From positions 7,288,501 through 7,352,500 of the forward strand of contig NC_092580.1 of NCBI RefSeq assembly GCF_037975245.1: a DNA stretch of 64,000 nucleotides, written 5' to 3'. Under the pieces are notes generated by a model. The model saw nothing but the letters and a program-made list of their open reading frames with translations. It ran no database searches and was not told the DNA's origin. Shown piece by piece: positions 27,501-42,531 of this stretch (position 1 is its first letter; each line of letters starts with the position of its first letter). Source of the DNA: Apostichopus japonicus (Eukaryota; Echinodermata; Holothuroidea; Aspidochirotida; Stichopodidae). Both the position numbers and the translations under genes were made by a program.

Positions 27501-30500
27501 ATGATAAACTTACAAATTGGCGTGCCATATGGTATACACCTACAATGGCGTGCCATAGCTTTTACACTTATACAAAGGCGTGCTCAATGGTACATAATCC
27601 TTTGATTCAATTGGCAAAGGAAACATGATATGATTTAAAGTTTGCGTTTCTAACGCTAAATAATGTAATAACAAGCAGTAAACATTTACTGTACGTAAAC
27701 CATATACTGGCACTGCAGCCTGTATATTTAGTTGTCTGCGTGATTCGCGGACAAAACATGTATTATAAAACAGATCTTTCAAAATGCGGTACAAGTGACT
27801 TCCTAGTTACAGCCGTTCATTGACATTATCTCGCTATGTCTATTAAAAACAGCTGGTTCGTTTCACTTCTAAAACTTAAGTAAGCATAAACCATTTATCC
27901 AATTATGTTGTTGCGTTACTATTCCAATTTCCCCCTATTGCACGGTATATTAACTAGTACTGCATGGTTTAGTTTTGTCAAAACGACCATTGTTGTTTGT
28001 TTGTAATTAAGCATTGTACGCTTTGTAATTATTACAGCTTGATTGCCTAATATATATTCTCATTCCTCTTTCGAAATAATCATGTCAGTGTAAGATATGC
28101 CTTCAATAAGCCGTCGGCTTATAATTTAGATTAAAATGTTAGAAACATAAACAGGTCTTCATGATATCCATGTGTCAATTTTGTGTTTGTAATTCAGTAT
28201 AAAGATCACTAAAGGGAATGTCTAAAGAGATCGTTCTCGGTTTAAGTTTCTTTTTCCAACAGTCAAGAATGTTTTTTTTCCATAGTTGATTCGATATTCA
28301 TTTGCGCGTACATATTACATACACAGGCTACGCGTCTTCATTGCTACATGGCCAATCTTATATATTTTGAAACGAATATTTGGTGGCTGAACATATGACC
28401 TTTAAATCACCACAATGACAACTGAAATTTAAGACAGGATTTTTTTTTCAGATAAAGATTTTTCTGTCTTCAAATATTAGCAAGCTGACAAAAAATTGTA
28501 GCAACTGTATCCACTTCAAATCTGTGTAAAAATGTTGACAGAACAGGATTAGCCTTACAACGTTGTAGATCTAAATTCAGGTGTCAAAACTAGCATGGAT
28601 CGGGGCACACGGCCATTATATACACTGAATAGCGACGCGTGTAGTTTGACACCTCAATCTAACATTTACCACATAAAATTATGCGTAGACGGTCCCAGAT
28701 AGGGAATTGCTTTTTTTTTTCAAAATTCAAAAGTATTTATTAAAGCACGTACCACCTCGCGTTTAGTTTTTTTTTTATGGAACTCAGAGCGCCCCCCCCC
28801 CCCACAAAAAATTGATAGGAAAATGATCTTATTGTAATAAAAAATAGGTTCAAGCAGTACTCTGTCTGCACCCTCCCCCCCCCCCCACCTTAGAAAAGTA
28901 TCTCTCTTGCATGGGTAATAATTACTTTGTGTTATATAGAACAAGTCATTATTTAATTACGAGACGCCGTTATGGTATACGTTAAAGATGTCTGCATGCT
29001 TCTACAAGCATGTCCGTATTTGATCTATCTACCGTAAGTAACCATTGAATTTGTACGGCAAAATGGAATTGATCAAAATTCATAGCATCTCTGGAAGACA
29101 ACAAACTAATCTGAATTACTAAGAAGCATTACATCTGTTTAACTCATTCAGGTTGTCAAAGATCAATTTTTTTACGAGAGAAGAATCCTTCTGTTTCAAA
29201 TATGAATTTTTTACAATTTTTTTTCAAGTTATGGTAAATGTTTATAATAATGTAATTTTCATTATATTGAAACTCTCAAAAAGGAGACCACCAATGTCTT
29301 AAACATAATTATAATCTGTTAGTACTTTTTTATTCAGTTTGTCATGCTGTTTTGAATATTATATGAAGTTAATGAGTTTAACAGTCGATCAAAGCTGTGG
29401 TTAACGTGTTATAATTTTTCTTAAAACTGTTGGAAGACAGTTCTTTGAACTGAAATTGGAAAAGAGATTCCCTTGGATCTTAGACAGTATAGAGAGTCCA
29501 TGGAAGTCCCGGGTCCGCTTTCACCCTCCCCTTCCCACCCCTTGGAAAAATCAGTTGATATTATATATACGAGTGATGCTCATTTGTGCTATGCAACCCC
29601 CTCCACCCCACCCCACCCCACATCAACCCATGCACCCTAACCTACAGTTCCACTTCCTCAGAGACAGCTTTTAGGATAACACATAGATCAGTCATGCTGT
29701 TATGGTACCTGAACAAATGAAACAAAATTTGTATGTTGCACACGAATGCAATAAATCGCTGTAGATTTAATGCAGGAAGCTGTTACATGCATGAATTCCC
29801 TGGTTAAAAGAATGGTTACTCTCAGTATAGGAGACACAATCCTAAAGACCATTATTGACCTATGTGATAGCGATGACTCTCACGAACGGCTTCCTCAAAC
29901 AGTTAACAAAAACCTTACTTCATTTGGTATTACAGATTTAATGTTCTTTCATATACATAAGGCCGAAGACTTGATCAAGTCTAAATCGATGACGTCATCG
30001 AGCCACAAGAGCGTTATTTTTTCCCTTTATTTTATTACAACTTATATTACAATATTTATATCTGTACTGGATATGGATTTTACAAATATGAACTCTAAAA
30101 AAATCCAACCTCTGACCTCATGATGGCATTTGTTTCTTTGTCAAAACTGTTTCAGATAGTAATGGCAATATCATAACATCACAGATTTACGAAAGAACAG
30201 CTAACATGTGACACGACTTAAAAACTATAGGATATCTCCTAAACGGAATCAGATTTCACTTACAAAGATTTCTTCACAAAGATCTCTTTCTTATAAGACA
30301 GAGATCATGGTTGGGTTTGTGTCTCCTTTCAAATCAGTAATCTCTCCTTCATTACATATCAATTAGAAAATAGAATTAATTTATTCAATTTACAGAAAAC
30401 AAAATGAATAGACGTTTTCTGACAAAGATGGCATAGACATTGTGTACTTATTCTGTATGGGATATATTCCAAATGTCGAAATTAGTAAATAGGCTAAATA

Positions 30501-30628
30501 ACTCACTTCCGGTGAGGCTGTCGTGGTATTTGGGGTTGTAATTGTTATTATTAGTATTTTGTTTGTTCTCTCTTGCCTTTCTAAACAATCTAGTTAACTG
30601 ATTCAATCATTAAAAGACCATGGAATAT
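24530..30628. other. Noncoding stretch, no gene seen
   Basis: No exon recognised on either strand. It holds C12 tracts at 28792-28803 and 28875-28886, TGACGTCA at 27480-27487 and 29990-29997, and short imperfect repeats of GGCGTGCCATA at about 27518-27585. The 117-codon frame at 29770-30123 has no recognisable domain and no splice support. Missing exons of the TMEM26-like gene could lie here, but I could not see them. Confidence 0.45.
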
Positions 30629-30873
30629 AATGTATGTATGTATGAATTTTAGATCCTCCTGCAAGCAGGAACTCGCGAAGAAGCCTCATTGGCTTATCAA
30701 AGCCACAAGCTGACCGAAGTCAGTCTCTTACATTCATATTTAACGTCCATGATTATGAATTGTCAATTGTCAACAACTCTTTAACTGGACGACATACATT
30801 AATCTTGGAGTTACTCGAACCGGGGACCTTATGATTGGAAGGCACCGGCGTTAACCACTGTGCTGACACTCCA
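30629..30873 (-). mobile_element. tRNA-derived SINE, copy 2
   Basis: Reverse-oriented copy of the element at 22857-23114, with the CATA-type tail on its left (about 30629-30645) and the tRNA-like head at about 30866-30873. The B box is intact but the A box has changed to CAGCACAGTGGT. The three hairpin stems are unchanged (30657-30670, 30691-30704, 30710-30723 on the plus strand). In the middle hairpin the one difference falls in the loop (TCAT versus TGAT). Confidence 0.88.
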
Positions 30874-31489
30874 ACTCAGACTTCAGAGTTCTTATTATAT
30901 CTTATTGTGTCTCTATACGGTGTTAAAGCAGAGTACATAAAATCAAAGAAACGGAGACAATTTATGGGGTCATGCAAAGAAATATTCTGGTCCCTTTTAA
31001 TGATATATGGCCTCCTTATACACGTCTGCCACTTTCGTCTATGCACGGTGTATCGTACGAAAGTGTGACGTCACGGGATCGACGTCCGTGATGTAGAAAA
31101 ACCATGGCAAGCCATGACTAGACATAATGTGACTGATATTATCCGAAATCGAAATATAATAGTGTTCAATTCACAAGATTTTAATGAACATTAGGTACAC
31201 TAGGAATACATTTGGTGCATGCACGAACCATCAAAATTATGTACTTTGAGAAATACATTACTCATCCTTGTTCGCTTCAACCTCCCCACCCCACCAACCG
31301 ACCCAAATGTATTTCCCCTCCCTCTCCACCTTCTTTATATTTCGTCTGCCATTCGATAAAATTGCTGACGTCTTTGGTACTTTGCGTTTTCAATTTTTTC
31401 AAAGAATATTTAAAAAAAAAGTGTTTTCAAAATGTTAAAACTATGCTTTAAAAAGAGTTTTAAAAAATTAACATTTTCGCTTTACTTAC
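30874..31489. other. Presumed intron 1 of the TMEM26-like gene
   Basis: If the exon at 31490-31683 is real, this stretch is the start of its first intron on the minus strand. It begins with a strong donor, GTAAGTAAA. TGACGTCA lies at 31066-31073. Nothing else is recognised. Confidence 0.4.
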
Positions 31490-31683
31490 CATTTCCATTC
31501 ACCCATTCTCTTCCTGGAAAATGTGAACGCTGCCTCGACGAATAAAAGTCCTGAAATATTGAGAAGAAGCCAAAAGTTGGTATCCTCCCTAACGGTGACC
31601 ACTCCCCAGACAGAAATAATAGAAGAAACACTGAATAGAGATCTAACAAAGAGTCCCTTTGTTATCATCAACAAACGAGGCAT
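31490..31683 (-). CDS. First coding exon of a TMEM26-like membrane protein (partial)
   Basis: Encodes 64 complete codons plus two bases from the ATG at 31683, which has A at -3. It ends at 31490 in a consensus donor, ATG|GTAAGT. Two hydrophobic segments, residues about 10-31 and 37-55, are separated by a short polar loop, followed by SRKRMGEWKW. As I recall the TMEM26 family, its N-terminus has a VW-x-V-x-x-V motif after the first helix, then W-LL, LLF-x-E-x-x-x-T and a K-W-F-S-P stretch; here I see ISVWGVVTV, FWLLLN, LLFVEAAFTF and EWKW. The last Trp codon would be split TG|G by the intron. An in-frame upstream ATG at 31758 would add 25 less convincing residues. TMEM26 is a multi-pass membrane protein of poorly known function. 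The remaining exons should lie at lower coordinates but I could not locate them, so an orphan or decayed exon is possible. Confidence 0.55.
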
Positions 31684-34555
<2,872 letters not shown>

Positions 34556-36143
34556 TTGTATAACTTGTATAATTTGTTTAATTTGTAATTTGTTGATAAA
34601 AAGCACGTATATACACATATAAGATGCCAAATTTGTTATCACGCAGCAGGTACTTACCACTTTTTTTTCACCGGTATACCAGTTATCCAATCGACCCCGT
34701 CACTCAATTATTGATAAATCTAAGGTTGTGTTAGCTGTTTTGCTGCAATATATTTGTGAGAATGGTAACCAAATTTAGACTAAAACTCAACAACCATAAA
34801 TATAAATTAAAAGCAGCCAATAACAAATCCATTCAGTACCCTGTTGCCAGGCAATCCAACTTAGACAGTCAAAATCCATCAAATTTGTTAAGTTGTATTC
34901 TGATTGGCGCTTATCACGCTCATAAATGGCGCTCTTCCTAAATATACATTTTTTACAGATCACATAACCGCGGCGCACTCAGTCCCCGAACCAGGAAGTC
35001 TTCGCATGAATTGTACATACATCCTTGATTGTTAAAATGACTTTAAAATTAAGCCACGGATGACCGTTCAACTGATAGTTTTAAGCAGAGCACGTCTTTC
35101 CGATACAGACCTATTTAGTGTAATTTTGTATATATTCATATCCTTTGGCTATATTTTCCTTTCCTATAAGAGGAAATTCATTACGGTTGTAGAGGTGGCC
35201 CATTAACTCATTATCGCCAAATTATCAAATAAAATAGCTCTCTTTTATCACTGTGACCGATTAAATACAATGAGGTTTATGAATCATACTAAACTGAAAT
35301 GAACCACTGTCACCTCGCCCCACCCACCCCTCCCCCCCCCCCCGACAAACCCCCATACACTGATTTCTTGTCACACTTTTTCACACTGTCACTCATGTTA
35401 TGCCATTGGGGAGTCCTAACCTGGTTTGCATGTGGTAGATAATGACGGGGAGGTGGGGGGGGGGGGGGGTAAAGTCTCCGTTTGCCTTTAAAGGGGCACG
35501 CCATCATAAGGTATTTTATCAGTATCAGTATCAACTTGCGGTCAAAGTAAACCCAGTCCCCCGTCCCACAATGGTTTCGCCCGCTGTAATTATTTTTCGA
35601 TGAAACTAATCCCTTTCTTTACTCTTACTTAGAATGCACCCTGCATTTCATCGAAACCATCTTACCAATAGAAATCACATTGTATGCAGAATATCCTCTG
35701 TTCTCCGACTGGGAAAGGTATTTAACGTTCATTACTTTGGTCTCTATATACCAAAATACAATTTTACCAAAATGAAACATGTGATAACGCCTGTTATGGT
35801 ATCACATGGTTATGTGGAGGTGATGTGATATTTCTGCCCACTGTGTAATAGTCATGTGCCTTTCTGACCCACTTAATAAACAGGAATCTCTCCCAACAAC
35901 AGGATTTGATTAACTTGTTTTTATAAGCTTCCTGGTGAAAGTATAATGTCTATTAGTGCATTTATGGCACAAATTAAAACCAATCTATGTGGCCATGTTT
36001 GGTTCATGTTTAAAGGCTAATGACCTGAAAATTATTCCGAGTGGGTTGCTAGGCAAATAATGTTAAGAATAGAGGGGGAAATATAGCCGAATCTTGTCAT
36101 CCGTTATGGTTACGGATACATTTGTATTACTTTCAGTCATATT
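34556..36143. other. Noncoding stretch, no gene seen
   Basis: Has a C12 tract at 35332-35343 and a G15 tract at 35455-35469 only 111 bases apart, which could pair as long inverted homopolymers. No exon recognised. Confidence 0.5.
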
Positions 36144-36509
36144 TAAAGGGTGTGAAGACTCGCGCAAAAAGAAACGTCTAATGCCGGTAATCTGACCTAG
36201 TTTCGAATGAGGTGTAACAGAAGTGTTAGACACCACCATCGATTCCAGAAAATACGCACACAGTTTGCTACCTTCGGTAATTAGACACTAGTGTACAGTC
36301 AGTACATACAGCTGCGGTCAATACCCACAGCACAGTGTACAAACGATACAGCGATGGACATCTCAGGTCCAGCTAAAGATGAAAAGGTATCACCTTTCAT
36401 TACTGTTTGCATTTTGTAGCGACAAGAAAAAAACTTCACTTGCATGCAACGGAAAGTTAACTCTTTCAGAGCGCGGCACGCGGTTTGGGGCGAGTCTTCA
36501 ATGCCTTTA
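36144..36509. mobile_element. TA-flanked MITE, copy 2
   Basis: Copy of the element at 3093-3479, here 362 bp (36146-36507) with TA at both sides. It is somewhat shorter because a segment of about 25 bases present in copy 1 (about 3354-3379) is absent. The element's right end sits inside the 8-bp target duplication of the adjoining hAT MITE, so the hAT insertion landed at its edge and is younger. Confidence 0.8.
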
Positions 36510-36916
36510 AACCAGGGTTGTCCAACCTTTTGCAGAGGAGGGCCGCATGGAATGATTATGATGAAGGAGGGGGCCGCATGAACCCTACGCTCGATTTTTG
36601 CCCGAAGCCCAAGGCAACAAGATATGAGCACTGCGCGCGGAGCGCACTGATTTATTTTCCTTCCTGATAAAACATGAATAAAGTCCAGCCGCCCCCCCCC
36701 CCCCCCTCCGCTGAGAGAGTGTCACACAAACTGACCTGTATGCAGTTTTTTGGACCCAGAAGGTTCGAATGATTGATTATATAGCTTCAAATTGTTATCA
36801 ATAAATCTGCTCACTAACATTTCGCACCGTAGAGCATCTCTGGCGGGCCGGACGCAACCATGCGGCGGGCCGGACTGTGGCCCGCGGGCCGTAGGTTGGA
36901 CAACCCTGCTTTAAAC
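36505..36916 (+). mobile_element. hAT-type MITE, copy A (396 bp)
   Basis: The element spans 36513-36908 and is flanked by a perfect 8-bp duplication CTTTAAAC (36505-36512 and 36909-36916). Its ends are exact inverted repeats: CAGGGTTGTCCAACC at the left and GGTTGGACAACCCTG at the right. An 8-bp target duplication and CAGGG termini are hallmarks of the hAT superfamily. A self-complementary GGCCCGCGGGCC lies just inside the right end. No transposase frame is present, so it is nonautonomous. A C15 tract lies at 36692-36706. Confidence 0.93.
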
Positions 36917-39900
36917 GTTGGCCCGCAATAACTTTGACAACATGTCGTACAACTAGCCATTTTTGTTTGTGGACCGAACAATGGTTCGATTCGATTCGTC
37001 CGCATCCCCGAAAAGCATATACGGTATACTCTAGTCAATTCAAATTCATTAATAACAATACGTCACCTTTCTCCATAAGAGCATATTTTAATTATTATCC
37101 AGAATTAATTTTCGACATGATATATAGACATCGAAGGGGAAAAAACTTTCCCCCCCTGTTTGTTAAAATTTCTTTTCAGAAAATATAAGACGTGTTCTTT
37201 CCTTTCCCTCCTTCTTTCAAATCAAAATAAGGGGAATTCCCCCTTGTGATGGTTCGCAGCACACACGCCCCATTCTCCTGATTAGTTGTGTTTGCAGACT
37301 CACACTTTCATCATGATTACAGTTAATTGAGAGTGAACGTTTCCCTGAAATAGCGTGATATGAATACATGCAGGTATAACATGTTGCAAATATAGATTTC
37401 CATATTTATGATATTTACTATGAAGATGCCCCCTCTCTCTCTCTTTCTCCGTTAATCTTTCCGCGAATAACACTTTCATTATTGAGAAACAAGTGATTTC
37501 CATTCCGCTTCAAATAGATACCACCCATGCACTACTTGAACAAGTCTTGTATCACCCCCATGTCACTCGTCGTTATACAGTCTAATGGGCAACCGCTGGA
37601 TAGTATCGATTTTGTAACATGCATGTGTAGGCTAATACAGGCTGCCCACGGATGTTTACTTTAAGTAAATGGATGTGTTTTCAACAACTCTCTTCTCACG
37701 CCACGCGACTAAGTAAACAAAAACATATTTTAAACTATATGAATTAGTGTACAGACGGTTAAAGGGTTAAAGGTCGTCAGCATTGACCACGCCCCTGTCC
37801 ATCCCTTCCCTTCACCCACCTAAAGAAATAAAAAAAATGAAATAAGTAAATAAATAAATGAATGAATGAACAGATAAAGAGATGGAAACAGGGTCAGCAA
37901 TCTGCCTATGGAGAATTCACTCAACATCCTTCATCATAATAACATGTTATGGACTAATTGGAGTTTCTGCAATAAAATGTTGCCATGGTTACAACCATCA
38001 GGAACTCCCTTTTGGAACCTTTGTTTTATTTTTAATTCTAGTTATCTTATATTTGGAGGTGATATATATATGTCATTTAATACCTCAAGAAACATATTTT
38101 TCTTTAATGCAAATAAAAAGCACCTGTGACCGTCTAAGCCAACAATATGTTTTTGACCATGAAGATAAAGTGATAGGTCTTAACCCGTCTTGCCCATAGA
38201 ACTGGGACGGGAGTTGTTATATTGTCAACACAGTAAGGCTCTTAAAAGGATAATTGCAACTTCTGGGAAGAGGAAGAGGAGGACTCGGAAAAGAATGATT
38301 TACTTGCGTATATACACCGAGAATGAAAATTAGTTATTACCACAACTTTGTGTGTGTAACTTATTAATATAGACCTACGTTGCTTGAAGTTGCATTTTGT
38401 TACGGTCGGTATATAGTACGCCAGAATCTGTAGCGTATACGTTACCACAAGACCGCGTATTTCCGAGCTGTCGATAATTTTCAATCCCAAAATACAATTT
38501 CAAGCAAGCAATTCTGTAAAACATTTCACAAAATTAGCTCCCGGTTACAATAAATTCCAATTGGTTTTGTAAGACCGGACTTGTGTTTCATAACACAAGC
38601 TCTGTCTTTTGAATGTTGCTCACTATATGTGTAATATATTGTACAGACAGGTACATAGACCGTGGGAAGCTTGCAATAAAAATGTTTTTAAAAATTCGGC
38701 CATTTCATGATTTAGTAAAGGGACGAAAATAACTGCAACAATAATAGAGTAGCAAAAGTAATAATAACAATAACTTTCCGCTGAACGTATACCTTGAGCA
38801 GGGACATTTTAATATTTATTTTCTATATCGTCAGTAACTTTGGCAATAGATTTTACGATCGGATAGAAGTGTTCTAAGAATTTCTTGTTCATTTATTTGG
38901 ACCATCAAATTGCCTAGTAACGTAAATAACACAATGATGAAATTGATTTCAATTTCTCGTCATTTTTTCACTCAATTTCCACCTGTGTAGGTGAAATCAT
39001 TCTTTGCTTTTATACAAGGGGTTTTTCAAGCCTAGACCAAGATTGGTTAAAATCATAACAGATTACCTCCCTGGAATTCCCAGAATTCTTCTTTTTCAAG
39101 TCCCTAAATTCGATCGATTTTGCAGCCTTTCGTAAATGTTTGTAATGTGACTTTTTTTCGGGAAAGTTTTACACCAAAAAATTCGGAGAATGAAAACTTG
39201 ATTTGAGATTAACAGTCTGAGTTTAACATTTCCCCGATGTTTCGAAATACTGTCAGGTAAGCATAATTTGAAACTTAAAAAGAAAAACAGATTTTAGTTG
39301 ACGGGTTTTCCACCTTACAAGGCGCCCGGTCGTGTCTGCTTGCTAATTGGTGATCGGCGGCGTCCTCTGCAGGTCCTTAGCCAGGATCCTGAGTTAGAGG
39401 GACACCAACAATTGAAAGAGGGGACCAACATTTTTTAAGGATGGGCACGATATCTCGTGTCCAGGCTTGTGAAGTTTTTATACACAAGATTGGTGGAGGG
39501 GGGCACCGCAGTTTGAACGAGGGAAAGGCCCCCTCCCTTTGTGGACCGGTTTGTCTATGGGACTGGTTGGTCGTCGGTGGGAGATAAGTTTGAGAAATGC
39601 TACTCGCTTCGAAAACCCCATAACGATCTAAATGTGTGTAGATTGGTTGGTATAGTTTCATTTCAGAGTAATTAAGTAACATTCGAGCGATTTCAAGTTT
39701 TCCAAAGTACGTTTTACATGTATATACAAATTCCAAAATATGAAATTGTCTCACACGATGCCGAATATCAAATTGATTTCATGAAAATACTGCTCTTTAT
39801 TAATCTGAACAATGTCAATTTTCTTTCCATTCATGTTAGCGAATTAAAACACTATAGTAATGGTGAAATATGATTTAACACATTTTGGTTCTTTTTAACA

Positions 39901-40903
39901 TGAAAGCCATTTTCATATTTATAACAATATCAGCCATGTCACATAAGGAAACGTAAAAGTCCCCCACACACTTCCCCCACCCCAAACCCACCCACCCACC
40001 CACCCCACCAAAAGGACATAAACAACAATGACAATTACCTAGAAAGGAATAACAACATTCCATAAATTAGAAATGACGTTAGTATGTTGATATACCTGAA
40101 TTGAAGTAACATTTTCCATTCTCCTTCCCCTTCGTAAAATGGGTGTAAACTACAAGCTGTGTAAAAATACTTTCGACAACAGTTTGAAAACAAAAGAGAG
40201 AACAATATCAACTCTTCATCCTGTTAACAATAATATATTAAATAACTGTCTTGAGAGTACTAAACTTTCTGAGGCTTTTTGTTCAACATACAAAACAATA
40301 GCCGTGTATTTCAACATTGTCTTTTGCAAGAAGTTGCTCTCAATTTTGCAATTTTGTAATAACTTGGACAACTTCTCTCTCGCTAAATTCTCTATATAGA
40401 TAAAGTAGACTGAGGAACTTTACCTTCTATCGAAAGTCTCAAGTTGATGTCACAATGAGTTAAAAATGGATTGCAAAATGGGCTTTGGTGTACGTCTAAG
40501 TTCTTCGTCTTTGCATGCAGGACGAAAAAGTATACACGCAAAACGTAAGGTACTTGAGTAACTGAAGGACGGGAATTGGGTTGGGGGTAGGGGAGGGGGT
40601 GGATTATTATCCTTTTCCTATAATGAAAGACAATATATAGATATATATATACGTGACTTGGCCAAGATCACATTTTGAGTCCTAAGCCTTTCGCCATATA
40701 TCTCAATTACTGTCTTGTCTGGTCTAGGGATACCATATTAACGTGCATTAGTATAACGCATACCTCCTCATTACAGTTATAGGGACGGCCTGGTTGCCTC
40801 CCTACACTGACGTTAACAGCGGACCCATCATGCATTTCACCAAGAGGCTCTCAACGCTTATGCTAAGTTCAACAGGTGTTGGGTGGGGGAAGGGATGTGA
40901 TGG
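36917..40903. other. Noncoding stretch, no convincing gene
   Basis: A 105-codon plus-strand frame at 37882-38199 has two hydrophobic segments (residues about 15-35 and 44-67), but I see no family resemblance, no splice signal that commits it and no promoter. The (AAAT/GAAT)n run at 37841-37871 and CCCACCCA runs near 39963-40010 are simple repeats. Confidence 0.45.
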
Positions 40904-41318
40904 GGTTAAGGCAGGGTTGTCCAACCTACGGCCCGCGGGCCACAGTCCGGCCCGCCGCAGGGTTGCGTCCGGCCCGCCAGAGATGCTCTACGGTGCGAAA
41001 TTTTAGTGAGCAGATTTATTGATAACAATTTGAAGCTATATAATCAATCATTCGAACCTTCTGGGTCCAAAACACTGCATACAGGTCAGTTAATGTGACA
41101 TTCTCAGCGGAGGGGGGGGGGGTGGGGCTGCACTTTATTCATCTGTTTTATCAGGAAGGAAAATAAATCAGTCCCGCGCGCAGTGCGCACATTTTGTTGC
41201 TTTGGGCTTCGGTTAAAAAATTAAAAAATCGAGCGTAGGGTTCATGCGGCCCCCTCCTTCATTATAATCATTCCATGTGGCCCTCCTCTGCAAAAGGTTG
41301 GACAACCCTGGGTTAAGG
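40904..41318 (-). mobile_element. hAT-type MITE, copy B (399 bp)
   Basis: Spans 40912-41310 in the opposite orientation to copy A, flanked by a perfect 8-bp duplication GGTTAAGG (40904-40911 and 41311-41318). Terminal inverted repeats CAGGGTTGTCCAACC are intact at both ends and the internal sequence follows copy A closely. The homopolymer is present here as G11 (41112-41122) on the plus strand. Different, perfect target duplications show two independent insertions. Confidence 0.93.
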
Positions 41319-42531
41319 TTTTGAGTAGGTGGGTGGGTTTCAGCTTGGGGTCATGGGTGGGGAAAGTCGTGGCAGGGGTCGGGACTGAGTTTTTGAGTGG
41401 GGTCAGGGGTTTTCTTTTATTTTTCTTCTTTTTGTTTGTTCCTTGTTTAGAGACATATATTTATGTATATATTTTCAAAGTTAAGTACAGGGAGTGCTCT
41501 ACTCGTTAATCCATAAAGGTTTTTAGAGCACTTCCTTTCACAACTTTTTGTATTTTTGTTACTTTATATGTTCTATTTATTATCACCTGAATGTTGTGAT
41601 AAAACAAATAAATAAATGAAATGAAATATCCCGAACAAACAAGTAAGAATTGAAAGATACTACTAAAACAGTTGACAAGTGATAGTATATAGAGACTATA
41701 AGCTACCCCACGTACACCCCTTCTCACACCCCTCCCCACGCCCCTTTATCAGTTTTTACGAACTTGTTATCATTGACGATGCGTTAACGTTGATATGGTA
41801 TAGAAAGGATAGCGAATGTTTGTGCATGTTGTTTATCTGCAGTTAAGCCTAACCTGAGATAAAATGGGCAATATGAGAGTTGAGTCGCAGTTTATCGACC
41901 TATGCTTCACCCGATAATGGCGGGTACTTTTCTACTAATTAAATCCGTTCCCATCATGGCAGCGAAACTAATCACTGAACGCATAAGGAATTGTCGATGT
42001 GTGATTATACGTGGGTTTTATTTATTTATTTTACAGTTTGTTTTTGTCACATTACAGCAGTTAATAGTTCAGCACCTACAGTTCGTTGGACAAAGCCTGT
42101 TGAAAAGCACCTTGTTATTGTTAACTAATTATTGCACACCTTCCTACGGTAAGAGAGTTTCCTAGAATGAAGTTTCCATCAGATTGTAATTATGCTGAAT
42201 GAAAACGGCTGTACAATGACTTGTTATGGCGTAACTCATTATGATATCAAACTGTAGTCGCTCTTACTATCAACATTTATTGTTCTGATTTTAAAGCGAA
42301 AACAAAGTTACCCCGTTTCACTTTGTTTTCAATTGTCGAAACGAAACTTCTCCTCTTATGTTTTCCTCTACCGTCCATCTTTTGATGACGTCATTATCTA
42401 TCGTTATTGCTTTCCATTTGTTTGTGTCATAATATTCACCGTGTAAAGCTTTGCACGTGTGTTCGATGTGAAATTGGGGAATTCCCCTATACCGTGAGAC
42501 TCGAAAACATGGAGCCCGCCCTCGCATTTAA
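41319..42531. other. Noncoding stretch, no gene seen
   Basis: G-rich sequence immediately right of the hAT element, then AT-rich DNA. TGACGTCA lies at 42386-42393. No exon recognised. Confidence 0.5.

Noticed and set aside
29770-30123. 117-codon plus-strand frame
   Set aside because: No recognisable domain and no flanking splice or promoter signal; length is within chance for AT-rich DNA of this size.
36814-37038. Cys-rich frames sharing a Gly-Leu-Ser-Asn-Leu-Arg phrase at 36.8 and 40.9 kb
   Set aside because: The shared peptide is the translation of the terminal region of the hAT MITE, not a protein family.
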